Below, in pieces: positions 7,713 through 16,188 of a stretch of DNA of 64,000 nt. The notes below the pieces were generated by a model. It saw only the letters and a program-made list of their open reading frames with translations, was not told the DNA's origin and searched no databases. Numbering within the stretch: the stretch's first letter is position 1; each line of letters opens with the position of its first letter. The DNA is from JANLSE01 sp038214135 (GTDB taxonomy: Bacteria; Chloroflexota; Chloroflexia; Chloroflexales; Roseiflexaceae). The stretch spans positions 36,396-100,395 of the forward strand of contig JBBQSD010000006.1 in NCBI GenBank assembly GCA_038214135.1. The letters are read 5' to 3'. Position numbers and translations under genes: made by a program.

Positions 7713-8543
7713 ATGTCGGCAATAATCCTTGATGGCCGTAGTGTTGCGAAGGCAATCCGTAGCGCATTGCGAGCCGAGATCGCGGCACTTCCCCGGCCAC
7801 CGCATCTGGCAGTGGTACAGGTGGCGGGCGATGCCGCCTCTGATCGCTATGTTCGTAGTATTCGGAGCATGTGTGAGGAAGTTGGTGCGGTGTTTGTGAG
7901 CCGTGCGCTGCCTGGCGATATAGCGCAAGCAGCCCTGGAAGCAACCCTGGCCGCCTTGAGTGCGGATGCCAGCATTGATGGCATTATTCTGCAACTCCCC
8001 CTCCCAGTTGGGTTACACGCCGATGCAGCAATCGCGCAGATCGATCCGCATAAGGATGTGGATGGCGTAACGCCGCAGAGTGCTGGTTTGCTGATGCTTG
8101 GGCAGCCTGGCTTGCGGCCCAATACGCCAGCTGGCGGAATGGCGTTACTCAAACACTATACCATCCCGATTGCTGGGCGTCGAGCGGTGGTGGTTGGTCG
8201 CAGCCCGATTGTTGGGCGGCCAATGGCGCTGCTGTTATTGCACGAACATGCGACAGTCACGATTGCTCATTCGCGCACGCCAAACCTTGCGGCAATTGTG
8301 CGCGAAGCTGAAATTGTGATTGCAGCGGTCGGCAAACCCGGCCTGATCACTGCTGACATGATCCAGCCTGGTGCAACGGTGATCGATTTTGGTATTAACG
8401 TGGCAGCCAGCGGAACGATTGTCGGAGATGTGGACTATGCGGGAGTCGTGGCGATTGCGGGCGCGATCACGCCGGTTCCTGGAGGTACCGGGCCAATGAC
8501 GAATGCGATGTTGCTGCAAAATCTGATTGAGGCGGCCAAATAA
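7713..8543 (+). CDS. folD: FolD: methylenetetrahydrofolate dehydrogenase / methenyl-THF cyclohydrolase family, catalytic Lys replaced
   Basis: A 276-residue protein collinear with FolD, which interconverts 5,10-methylene-, methenyl- and 10-formyl-tetrahydrofolate in the cytosol. Visible family motifs are IILQLPLP (about 90-97), HKDVDGVTPQSAG, PNTPAGGMALL, the NADP loop VVVGRSPIVGRPMA and the C-terminal PVPGGTGPMTNAML. The anomaly is in the active-site helix: the family pattern YVxxK reads YVRSI, with Ile50 (codon ATT, 7860-7862) in place of the lysine needed for cyclohydrolase chemistry. Dehydrogenase activity may remain. AGGAGCAGGGT precedes the ATG. It is convergent with the NB-ARC gene, 40 bases away. 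Confidence 0.92.
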   Translation: MSAIILDGRSVAKAIRSALRAEIAALPRPPHLAVVQVAGDAASDRYVRSIRSMCEEVGAVFVSRALPGDIAQAALEATLAALSADASIDGIILQLPLPVGLHADAAIAQIDPHKDVDGVTPQSAGLLMLGQPGLRPNTPAGGMALLKHYTIPIAGRRAVVVGRSPIVGRPMALLLLHEHATVTIAHSRTPNLAAIVREAEIVIAAVGKPGLITADMIQPGATVIDFGINVAASGTIVGDVDYAGVVAIAGAITPVPGGTGPMTNAMLLQNLIEAAK

Positions 8544-8582
8544 TGTATCACCCCATTATCCAGGCACTCCACCGGAGCGTCT

Positions 8583-10862
8583 CTACATCCCTCCCGTACC
8601 GACGCGATGAATCGCATCGCTCCTAACATCTATGCGGTACGATTGCGCCTCGCCTAATTCCTGCCGCATTCCAAGCCGCTCAAATAGATCGATCGCCTCT
8701 GCCAGAGCCACCCGAGCCGCCAGCGTATCGCCACGCAATGTATATAGGTGTGCATAGGCCTGTTTGATGATCGCCAGATCGCGCCGATCCTGGGATGCGG
8801 TTGCGCGTTGCAGGGCGGCATCCAGAAGAATTCCAGCTCGCTCATCATCACCGCGCTGCATGGCGGCCAAAGCTAGCCTGAGTTGGCAAAAAGTCGCCGA
8901 GCGATAATACCGAATGTTCAGCGATTCTGCCAGTGATTCCTCGAATAGGCGTTCTGCCTCTGCAACATCTCCTGCTTGTAGGAGGCTATCGGCCATCCAG
9001 TTGCGTGCCCGCACATATTTGTAGGAGTCCGTATCGCCACACAGCCGCAGCACCTCGCGCAACAGGCCACGCCCATATTCCACGTTGCCATTGGCAAAGG
9101 CGAAGATAGCCAGCCCATGCAGAAACGAACAGCGCTGTCGGTCGGTTCGCACTGCGGTATGCAGAATCGCCTCAACCTGTTCTGCGAGATGCTGTGCTTC
9201 CATAATGCGGCCCTGAAGTGCCATGATTCGCAGCATATTCAGGAGCGTGTAGCCCTCCTCTAGCTGGTTGCCAAGACGCCGAGCCGTTGCCAAACGAATA
9301 TCGTTGATCAACAATTGTGCGCTCCACCAGCCGCGCACATAATAATAGTAGCCGAGTGTCGCACTCAATCTTAGAACAGCAGAATCTCGTTCGGCTTGTA
9401 CAGCCCACGTAATTGCCGCACTCAGATTATCCACCTCTGGATCGATAGCCGCCAATGCATGCGTATCATACCAATTGACTTCGGTTGTGGCGGCAATCTC
9501 CAGATACCAGGCCAGCCAGCGTTCGCGGGCATTCTGCTCGAATTCGGGGCATTCGGCAAGCCGTGCGCCTGCAAATGCACGTACGAGTGGGTGTAATGCA
9601 TAGCGTGGCGGGCTGTTCAGATCGGCCTGTTGCAAATCCACAAGCGCCAGATCGGCCAATCGCTCAATAGCTCGCTCGAATGGGTAGCCCGAAACGCCTG
9701 CAACCCTTTGTAATGCCATGCCGCTGGTGCTAATCGGGAATAGGCTCATTGCCAATAAGCTGTGTTGGGTAGCCTCATCCAGCAAAGCCCAGGCACGCAC
9801 AAACAGATCCGCAAATAGATCACCACGGGCCGCATACAGATCATCAATCACCTGGCGCAGCGATCGGCGCTCATATTTGATCAGGCCAAGGGCTAGTTCA
9901 AGCGCCTTGGGATTACCACCGGTGATTGCGATCAGTGGTTCGAGCTGGGTATGATCAGATGCTAATCGATCAATCCGCAACAGCCGCAGCCGTTCTTCAA
10001 CGAACGCAAACGCTTCGGTTTCACTCATCCCCCGCAGTTCAACAGGCCAGCCGCCACGGCGAAATTCACGCCGATACTCACGAGTGGTGATCAATGCCTT
10101 GCTTGGTTCTGGCAGATCCAGCAGCCAGGCCAGCAGTGCTGTATCTGTGATCGTCTCGAAGTTATCAATAACCACAAGCACCCGTTGGCGGCGCAGTAAT
10201 TGCTCAACCTCACGGCGCTTTTCTTCGTGTGCGAACTGGGTAAAGCCAGGGTAATCGAGCGTACGGGCAATTTCGTCCAGCACCGTCGAAAGGTTAGTCG
10301 TGCCTGGTTTATCCTTATCGCTCACCCACACAATCGCATCAAACGATGGCTCACGATTGGTATTACGCAGGCAGAACCCGGCAATTTCACGGGCCAGGCT
10401 CGTCTTGCCATTGCCGCCCAGGCCGATGATCAGAACAGCCGAGGAGCGTTTACCAAGCCCATCCAGCACCTCGGCATATGGTTCTGGCCGCATGATGAAC
10501 TGGCTATAGATAGGAGCAGGCAGGTTATGGTAGGCTCGTGGCGGGCGTACTCGTTCGGGTGCCATTGGGCACAGGAGGTTGAGCAAGCGTTCGGTATCAG
10601 CATAGCGAGCTGCACGCAGAAAACGCTCCAACCATTCACGGCCCAGGAAGCCACGTCGTATCGCTGCCTCAGCAATGATCTGAACTGTTCGCTCTTCAGG
10701 TGGCAGATGGCCAGCTTTATAGCGCTGGATTGCAGAACCGGCTAGGCCGATCTGAGAACCCAGTTCATCCTCGATCAGCGGTGCGGTCTTGCCTTCATAC
10801 ACCGCAATGCTATTGATCGCACCGCGCAGCAATCGGCCAAATAGCTCGCTACGCTGGCTCAT
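8583..10862 (-). CDS. NB-ARC (STAND) ATPase with N-terminal helical domain and TPR-like C-terminus
   Basis: A 759-residue regulator. Residues 1-100 form a helical, HTH-like segment. The NTPase follows, with Walker A GLGGNGKTS (147-155), Walker B LVVIDNFE (Asp233), sensor ALITTRE and the GLPL-like GGNPKALELA. After a winged-helix region, the C-terminal half from about residue 480 is helical repeats of TPR type (AERLFEESLAES, ALAAMQRGDDERA). Such proteins are signal-sensing ATPases, used as transcription regulators or in defence. The start at 10862 has GGGAGG seven bases upstream; a longer reading frame runs through a dispersed repeat and is not believed. The last codons run into a GACGCGATGAATCGCATCG palindrome. 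Ligand and target are unknown. Confidence 0.8.
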   Translation of the reverse strand: MSQRSELFGRLLRGAINSIAVYEGKTAPLIEDELGSQIGLAGSAIQRYKAGHLPPEERTVQIIAEAAIRRGFLGREWLERFLRAARYADTERLLNLLCPMAPERVRPPRAYHNLPAPIYSQFIMRPEPYAEVLDGLGKRSSAVLIIGLGGNGKTSLAREIAGFCLRNTNREPSFDAIVWVSDKDKPGTTNLSTVLDEIARTLDYPGFTQFAHEEKRREVEQLLRRQRVLVVIDNFETITDTALLAWLLDLPEPSKALITTREYRREFRRGGWPVELRGMSETEAFAFVEERLRLLRIDRLASDHTQLEPLIAITGGNPKALELALGLIKYERRSLRQVIDDLYAARGDLFADLFVRAWALLDEATQHSLLAMSLFPISTSGMALQRVAGVSGYPFERAIERLADLALVDLQQADLNSPPRYALHPLVRAFAGARLAECPEFEQNARERWLAWYLEIAATTEVNWYDTHALAAIDPEVDNLSAAITWAVQAERDSAVLRLSATLGYYYYVRGWWSAQLLINDIRLATARRLGNQLEEGYTLLNMLRIMALQGRIMEAQHLAEQVEAILHTAVRTDRQRCSFLHGLAIFAFANGNVEYGRGLLREVLRLCGDTDSYKYVRARNWMADSLLQAGDVAEAERLFEESLAESLNIRYYRSATFCQLRLALAAMQRGDDERAGILLDAALQRATASQDRRDLAIIKQAYAHLYTLRGDTLAARVALAEAIDLFERLGMRQELGEAQSYRIDVRSDAIHRVGTGGM

Positions 10863-10896
10863 AGAAAACCTCCCACGTTCCCGTCCACCAACACAG

Positions 10897-10952
10897 CTGT
10901 GGAATGCGCAATGCATGCTTGCGCGGCGGCGGCATGGCTGCCGCACTCCATA
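10897..10952. repeat. Dispersed double-palindrome repeat, copy 2
   Basis: TGTGGAATGCGCAATGCATG, then CTTGCGC and GGCGGCATGGCTGCCGC with ACTCCA at the end. It matches copy 1 (4781-4837) over most of its length, with the same order of the two palindromes. It begins 35 bases upstream of the NB-ARC start codon, so it is probably transcribed in that leader. Confidence 0.7.
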
Positions 10953-11157
10953 CATGCCTGTGGTGCTGAACCCGGCTGCGCTCCCGCCCATGCTACAACC
11001 GATCCACGCCGAAGTATAGCGCATCAAACGCCGAAGTTTCAGCATCACACATGCCGAATCTTTGCGAATGTGCGCCGATCCCTTCCGTGTGGCAATCGTG
11101 TTTCATGAGTATGTGGCAAAGGAACAAAGGAAGCGCCGGTTCTTGGTTCTTGGCTCT

Positions 11158-11391
11158 GGTTGAGCATTCTGACTCCTGACTCCTGGCTCCTGAATACTCG
11201 TCTCGTTCTGGTTGAGCATTCTGACTCCTGACTTCTGAATACTCGTCTCGTTCTGGTTGAGCATTCTGACTCCTGACTCCTGGCTCCTGAATACTCGTCT
11301 CGTTCTGGTTGAGCATTCTGACTCCTGGCTCCTGAATACTCGTCTCGTTCTGGTTGAGCATTCTGACTCCTGACTCCTGACTCCTGAATAC
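11158..11391. repeat. Minisatellite of five 45/52-bp units built from CTCCTGA heptamers
   Basis: Units begin with GGTTGAGCATTCTGACTCC at 11158, 11210, 11255, 11307 and 11352, giving lengths 52, 45, 52, 45. The difference is one CTCCTGA/CTCCTGG heptamer. Between units runs GAATACTCGTCTCGTTCT. Translations through it are frame-shifting repeats, not real proteins. Related heptamer tracts occur at 23582-23614 and 63797-63821. Together with repeat copy 2 it fills the 10863-11419 gap. Confidence 0.9.
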
Positions 11392-11419
11392 TTGGCCCTC
11401 TCCAACTAAGGAGGTTCTT

Positions 11420-11620
11420 ATGGAAATCGTACTCATTATCACACTGATTGCTGCGGTGCTGATTCTTCTACCACAATCCGCCAGCTCATCGCCGCAACCG
11501 CAATATGTGATCATTCAGGCAACTGCGCCAGCAGAGCAATCGGCCAACGGCCCTGGTTGCCTTGTATGGGTGATTGGCGGGTTGGTGCTGTTAACACTCC
11601 TGGGTGTGATTCGTTGGTAG
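11420..11620 (+). CDS. Small two-helix membrane protein, unknown function
   Basis: A 66-residue protein preceded by an excellent ribosome binding site (AAGGAGG, five bases before ATG), which is the main reason to accept it. The N-terminal helix (IVLIITLIAAVLILL, residues 3-17) and the C-terminal helix (LVWVIGGLVLLTLLGVI, about 48-64) flank a Ser/Gln/Pro-rich loop. I do not recognise a family. It lies directly after the minisatellite, which would form its 5' leader, and just before the purA-like remnant. Likely inner-membrane; role unknown. Confidence 0.6.
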   Translation: MEIVLIITLIAAVLILLPQSASSSPQPQYVIIQATAPAEQSANGPGCLVWVIGGLVLLTLLGVIRW

Positions 11621-11686
11621 AGTATGGCCACTTCTGTCGTCGGCAACATCTGAATATGCGAAAACCTGCGCCATCTGCGGACAAAA

Positions 11687-12290
11687 ATGGGCGTATCACA
11701 TCCGCTGATCCCCGTATTGCAGCCATATCTGGCCGATGTTGCCATGCTTACCAATCAGCAGGCTGCTGTTGGCAGTGTGATTGTGGAATGTTCACAGAGT
11801 GTTTACAGGGCACACTGCTCTCGCTAGCACTCTCGCCCGATTACCCATTCGTAACATCGGGTAATTGTACAGTTGCCGCCGCTGCCGATGATGTTGGCCT
11901 AAGCTGGCGTGCAATCAGCGCGCAGTCATGGTCGTCAAAGCTGTGCCATCGCGGGTTGCTGCAGTGCCATTGCCCGCCGAGCTGCCCGCCGAAGAGATTG
12001 CGCGGCGTGGAATCGCTGAATATGGGGTTGTCACCGGGCGGCAGCGCCGTAAGGCCGCCGAGATTCCATGGGAGCTGCTGCGCTATGCGGCGATGCTCAA
12101 TGGCCCCACCGAAATCGCGCTGACCTTCTGCGATCACTATGATCCCGCAGTCATCGGGATCACAACACGATCCGGGTTGACCAAACCAACCCGCGATCTG
12201 ATCATCCAGGTTGAAGAGGCATGCAGCGCACCCGTCACAATCATCGAGACAGGCAAGCTTTTTGATCACATGATCGATCCGCGTGAGTAA
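11687..12290 (+). pseudogene. Adenylosuccinate synthetase (PurA-like) remnant, 5'-truncated, two frameshifts
   Basis: Three successive frames give one collinear protein resembling the C-terminal half of a PurA-type adenylosuccinate synthetase. From 11687 the first frame reads HPLIPVLQPYLADVAM to GSVIVE (to about 11795). The second, from about 11796, reads QGTLLSLALSPDYPFVTSG and DDVGLSWRAI. The third, from about 11928, reads VVKAVPSRV, ELPAEEIARRGIAEYG, TGRQRRKAAEIPWELLRYA and ITTRSGLTKPTRD. The N-terminal GTP-binding region is absent, as the small membrane gene ends only 66 bases upstream. The last fragment alone could look like a 120-residue gene. The GTP-to-AMP pathway role is lost here; a functional purA must lie elsewhere. 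Confidence 0.75.
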
Positions 12291-12465
12291 TAAGGCAACA
12301 ATGGCGGATCAACCGGCGAAACCATGTCCCAATAATCTGCGGAATCAGCGGAATCAGCGGATAATTCCGAGGTGCCAGCTAATGCGCATCTGCGGGAGTA
12401 TAACATTTCAGCTGTGTTGTTCATTCCCACATGGTACAATACCGTTGCATACTGCGAGGAGCATC

Positions 12466-13182
12466 ATGACCGAGCGAGACGATTTCGATACGCCCTGGAA
12501 AGCGATTCTCGAAGGGTATTTGCCCGAGTTTATGGTGTTCTTCTTCCCCGAGACACATGTTGCTATTGATTGGCCGCGTGGCTATACATTTCTCGACAAA
12601 GAGCTACAGAGCGTCACCCGTGATGCCGAAATTGGGCGGCGGTTGGTGGATAAACTTGTTCAGCTTTGGCGTCACGACGGAACAAATACCTGGGTGCTTA
12701 TCCATATCGAGATCCAGGGCAGGAAGCAGCAGCGTTTCCCGAGCGCATGTTTAGCTACCGCTATCGCCTCTATGATCAATATCGCCGCCCGATTGTAAGC
12801 CATGCTGTATTAAGCGCGGTTGTATGAACATGGCTATACTCGGCAGACGATACTGGATCTCTATCGGTTCATCGGTTGGCTGTTGCGATTGCCACAGGCA
12901 CTTGATGTAGCTGTCTGGCGGCAAATTAAAGCGTATGAGGAGGCACAGCAGATGACATACATATTGACAGCAGAGCGCTTGGGTATTGAGCAGGGCCGAG
13001 TTGAGGGAACCCGCCAACTCGTCCTGCGCCAGGCCGAAAAGCGGTTTGGCCCACTCAGCGAGCCAGTTGCTGCACAGATTGTTGCTTTACCAATTGAACG
13101 CCTGGATGCGCTTGCCCTGGCATTGCTCGATTTCGCAACTGGCACAGATCTTGTCATGTGGCTGGATGCACCTGCAGGATAA
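12466..13182 (+). pseudogene. Rpn/PD-(D/E)XK-type nuclease-transposase family remnant
   Basis: The start region (ATG 12466, GAGGAG upstream) encodes DTPWKAILEGYLPEFMVFFF, and then LQSVTRDAEIGRRLVDKLVQ and WVLIHIEIQG, the nuclease core of Rpn-like proteins. After IEIQG the frame shifts: another frame continues ERMFSYRYRLYDQYRRPIVS up to a stop near 12827. The next homologous block, YEHGYTRQTILDLYRFIGWL to the C-terminal DUF4351-like LDALALALLDFATGTDL, starts at 12820 in a third frame. About 70 residues normally found between these blocks are missing. So the gene is frameshifted and internally deleted. Such families are mobile-associated and often decay. Confidence 0.75.
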
Positions 13183-13202
13183 TGCCATTCTTGGTGGAAA
13201 CA

Positions 13203-13250
13203 TAATTCCTGGCATGTATTGGTTTACTCTACATACCAGGAATTCTTTTA
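13203..13250. terminator. Stem-loop AATTCCTGGCATGTA / TACATACCAGGAATT
   Basis: Fifteen-base arms (13204-13218, 13230-13244) with one mismatch, followed on the plus strand by CTTTTAT. It lies between the Rpn remnant and the convergent malectin gene and could serve either. Confidence 0.6.
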
Positions 13251-13277
13251 TGTGAGCCTGCTACTCACGCCACAATA

Positions 13278-13868
13278 TCATGGCGAAACAATCTCAATCC
13301 CGTTAATCATGGTCTGCCCAACCGATGCGCTGAAGCCAAGGTTGAGTTGGCCATCAGTAACGACCACACTCACCGTCTTTATCAGCGCAATATGGGCACC
13401 ACCCGCCTCAGCAAAGACATCAATATTATTGATTGGCGTGCCTTCCACATTCACGCTGAAGATCCGCTGCCCTGCTGCGGTATTGAAATTCTCGGCAAAA
13501 TGTAACCGCACCGTATAGTTCCCATTCGCAACCGGGAATGCATAGCTAGTCAGATCGTAGTGCTCCGTCTGATAGATCCGTGGGTCACTTGTATTCGCAA
13601 TGCTGATATTGCCAAAGTCGCCCTTCCTGCCATCAGCAGCGCCGGTATCGGCCTGCCAGACATAGCCCTTTGTGTCGGTATAGCTACTATCAGCACCACT
13701 CTCGATTCGTAGTGCAGGAACTATTCGAAGCACAAGCGGTAGATAGATAGGATTGCTCACAGCTGCAACTTGGTCTGCTGATGCCGTTGTCATAAGGAAG
13801 CTGGTGCTGAGCACAAGCAATACGCCTATGAACATAACCATGCGGAACCACATCGTATGCTTGAACAT
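13278..13868 (-). CDS. Secreted malectin-domain carbohydrate-binding protein
   Basis: A 196-residue protein with a signal peptide (MFKHTMWFRMVMFIGVLLVL, cleavage after about TASA, residue 31). One malectin-like beta-sandwich follows, recognisable from ALRIESGADSSYTD, GYVWQADTG, YQTEHYDLTSYAFPVANGNY, VRLHFAEN and NGIEIVSP. Malectin domains bind di-glucose or related glycans; here it is likely extracytoplasmic and bound to cell-surface polysaccharide. The start at 13868 has GAGAGGG before it. An upstream in-frame ATG would put coding sequence inside the 13905-13936 inverted repeat. No enzyme domain is attached. It is convergent with the Rpn remnant and follows transketolase's stop in the opposite sense of transcription order. 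Confidence 0.82.
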   Translation of the reverse strand: MFKHTMWFRMVMFIGVLLVLSTSFLMTTASADQVAAVSNPIYLPLVLRIVPALRIESGADSSYTDTKGYVWQADTGAADGRKGDFGNISIANTSDPRIYQTEHYDLTSYAFPVANGNYTVRLHFAENFNTAAGQRIFSVNVEGTPINNIDVFAEAGGAHIALIKTVSVVVTDGQLNLGFSASVGQTMINGIEIVSP

Positions 13869-13904
13869 ATGATCCCTCTCTACTTGAGCAAGCCCCAGAT
13901 TTTT

Positions 13905-13936
13905 CCATAGAGACACAATATCTTGCGTCTCTATGG
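13905..13936. repeat. Inverted repeat CCATAGAGAC...GTCTCTATGG
   Basis: CCATAGAGACACAA and TTGCGTCTCTATGG pair over about 14 bases with one mismatch. The core TAGAGACGCAAGAT recurs at 19725-19738. The position between transketolase and the malectin gene, both on the minus strand, would allow it to act as a weak terminator or RNA-processing hairpin. Confidence 0.6.
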
Positions 13937-13970
13937 CCCTTTCCGATATAGGTTCTATTGTACCATCAGT

Positions 13971-15968
13971 TTAACCGATCAACCCTTGCGCTGCCTCGAC
14001 AATTTTGTCCACCGTTAACCCGTACTTTTCGTACAGGATTTTGGCCGGAGCCGAGGCACCAAAGGTATCGACGCCAATTGCTATGCCGCGCTCGCCAAGC
14101 CAACGCTGCCACCCGAGTGTCACGCCAGCCTCAACAGAAACCCGCGCTCCACCAGGCACCAGAACACGCTCACGGTATTCGGTTGGCTGGGCTGCGAACA
14201 ACTCCCAGCATGGCATGCTCACAACTCGCGCTGCAATGCCCTTTTCTGCCAGAACTGCCTGCGCCGCAACCACAATCTCAAGTTCAGAACCAGTCGCCAT
14301 CAATGTCACAGTCGGTGCCCCGCCAGCCGCCTCACTGAGTATATACGCCCCCTTTGCGGCACCCTCCGCTGAAGCCAGCTTGCTGCGATCTAATACTGCG
14401 AGCTTCTGACGGCTCAGGATGAGGGCTGTTGGGCCATCGCGGCGGGTGATTGCCGATTTCCAGGCTTCAACGGTTTCGGCAGCATCGCCTGGCCGAATAA
14501 CATGCAGGTTTGGAATGAGGCGCAGCGACATCACCTGTTCAACAGGCTGATGGGTTGGCCCATCCTCGCCAAGCCCAATGCTATCGTGGGTAAACACATA
14601 GGTCACAGGGTAGTGCGAGAGCGCCGCAAGCCGAATGGCACCGCGCATATAATCCGAGAAGGTCAGGAATGTGCCACCAAATGGTATCACGCCGCCATGG
14701 GCCGCCATGCCATTGACAGCCGCACCCATGGCGTGTTCACGAACCCCAAACCAGATCACCCGCTCCTGGTAGCTGCCATATTGAAACGTCTTTGTGAGCG
14801 AGGCTGGTGTTTTGGTACTCTCCGAAAGATCAGCAGAGCCACCGATCAGCCAGGGAATTCGCCGTGATAGCTCTTCCATGATCTTTCCAGATGCATCGCG
14901 GGTTGCGACTTCTCCGCTGAATGCTGGCAGATCTGTATCCCAACCACTCGGCAATTCGCCAGCAAGTGCCAACCGTATCGTTGCAGCATCAGTCGGAAAT
15001 GCTGCTGCATATGCGGCAAACTGCTGCTCCCATGCCTTCTGCAGCTGTGCCCCGCTCTCACCAGGAGCGCGCATCAGCTCTAGTGCTACCCCAGGGACAA
15101 CAAACGATTGGTCGGGATCGAAGCCAAGTGCTTGCTTGGTTGCGCGCACGCCATCAGGGCCAAGTGGACTGCCATGCACCTTGCTCGAACCGGCCTTCGG
15201 GCTGCCAAAGCCAATAATGGTGCGCACGGCAATCAGCGATGGCTTATCGGTAACAGCCTGAGCAGCATGTACAGCCGCCTCGATTGCATCGAGATCATTG
15301 CCATCGCTCACGCGTTGGGTGTGCCAGCCATAGGCCTGGAAGCGTAGCAACACATCCTCGGTAAAGGCCAGGTTGGTTGGGCCATCGAGTGAGATCAGAT
15401 TATCATCATACAGATAGATTAGCTTGCCTAGTTGAAGATGACCGGCCAACGATGCAGCTTCAGCCGAGATGCCCTCCATCAAATCGCCATCGCTCACGAT
15501 TCCATAGGTATAGTGATCAAACAATGTGTGAGCGGGCCGATTGAATGTTGCAGCAAGGAACGCCTCGGCCATTGCCATGCCAACCCCATTGCCAAAACCC
15601 TGCCCGAGTGGGCCAGTACTCACCTCAACGCCAGCGGTCATGTGGCTTTCGGGGTGGCCAGGCGTTTTGGAACCCCACTGCCGAAAGTGTTTCAGCTCCT
15701 CAAGCGGCAGATCATAGCCAGCCAGATGCAACAGGCTATACAGCAACATTGAACCATGGCCAGCAGAAAGAATGAAACGGTCGCGATTTGGCCAGTGTGG
15801 ATCAAGCGGGTTGAAGCGCAGAAAGCGTGTCCATAGGACATAGGCCATCGGGGCAGCGCCAAGTGGCAATCCGGGATGCCCTGAGTTAGCAGCCTGAACG
15901 CCATCGATCGAGAGTGTTCGGATTGTATTAACTGCCAGCAGATCGGCTTCGGTGTACGTTGCACTCAT
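13971..15968 (-). CDS. tkt: Transketolase
   Basis: A 665-residue thiamine-diphosphate enzyme of the pentose phosphate and Calvin-type cycles, transferring two-carbon ketol units. Seen are HPGLPLGAAPM (substrate and cofactor His), GHGSMLLYSLLHL, the ThDP motif GDLMEGISAEAASLAGHL with YDDN 25-30 residues on, the pyrimidine domain HDSIGLGEDGPTHQP with RLIPNLHVIRPGDA, and the C-terminal domain VSMPCWELF. Length is normal and the motifs are intact. The start at 15968 is chosen because GAGGAGAG lies seven bases upstream and the protein then begins at the conserved DLLAVNTIR helix. No other pathway genes are adjacent. Divergent from rpoD. Confidence 0.97.
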   Translation of the reverse strand: MSATYTEADLLAVNTIRTLSIDGVQAANSGHPGLPLGAAPMAYVLWTRFLRFNPLDPHWPNRDRFILSAGHGSMLLYSLLHLAGYDLPLEELKHFRQWGSKTPGHPESHMTAGVEVSTGPLGQGFGNGVGMAMAEAFLAATFNRPAHTLFDHYTYGIVSDGDLMEGISAEAASLAGHLQLGKLIYLYDDNLISLDGPTNLAFTEDVLLRFQAYGWHTQRVSDGNDLDAIEAAVHAAQAVTDKPSLIAVRTIIGFGSPKAGSSKVHGSPLGPDGVRATKQALGFDPDQSFVVPGVALELMRAPGESGAQLQKAWEQQFAAYAAAFPTDAATIRLALAGELPSGWDTDLPAFSGEVATRDASGKIMEELSRRIPWLIGGSADLSESTKTPASLTKTFQYGSYQERVIWFGVREHAMGAAVNGMAAHGGVIPFGGTFLTFSDYMRGAIRLAALSHYPVTYVFTHDSIGLGEDGPTHQPVEQVMSLRLIPNLHVIRPGDAAETVEAWKSAITRRDGPTALILSRQKLAVLDRSKLASAEGAAKGAYILSEAAGGAPTVTLMATGSELEIVVAAQAVLAEKGIAARVVSMPCWELFAAQPTEYRERVLVPGGARVSVEAGVTLGWQRWLGERGIAIGVDTFGASAPAKILYEKYGLTVDKIVEAAQGLIG

Positions 15969-16110
15969 TGGTTGGCTCTCCTCACCATGTGCTCGTTCTT
16001 CTCCAATATGTCTATCGGAATATCCGATTATAGCACGCTGAATAGGCCAACCATGAGCGGTGATCGCTGGTATTTGCGCCAATTGGGCAGGTACTAGATC
16101 CAACTAGGCC

Positions 16111-16139
16111 TTGAACCAAACAGGTATTTGTGCTATGGT
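16111..16139 (+). promoter_or_regulatory. Sigma-70-type promoter for rpoD
   Basis: TTGAAC (16111-16116), 17-base spacer, TATGGT (16134-16139), 50 bases before the GTG start of rpoD. Confidence 0.6.
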
Positions 16140-16188
16140 ATGAGGTACAAAAATCTTTACGCGACAATGATATAGAAAGCGGTGGGAA

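Noticed and set aside
11158..11391. Possible CRISPR array
   Set aside because: Units are contiguous and nearly identical throughout; there are no unique spacers and no cas genes.
10993..11514. Minus-strand frame of 173 residues with repeated MLNQNETSIQEPGV units
   Set aside because: It is a translation of the minisatellite. Units differ by 7 bp, so the frame shifts from unit to unit; no ribosome binding site, no family.
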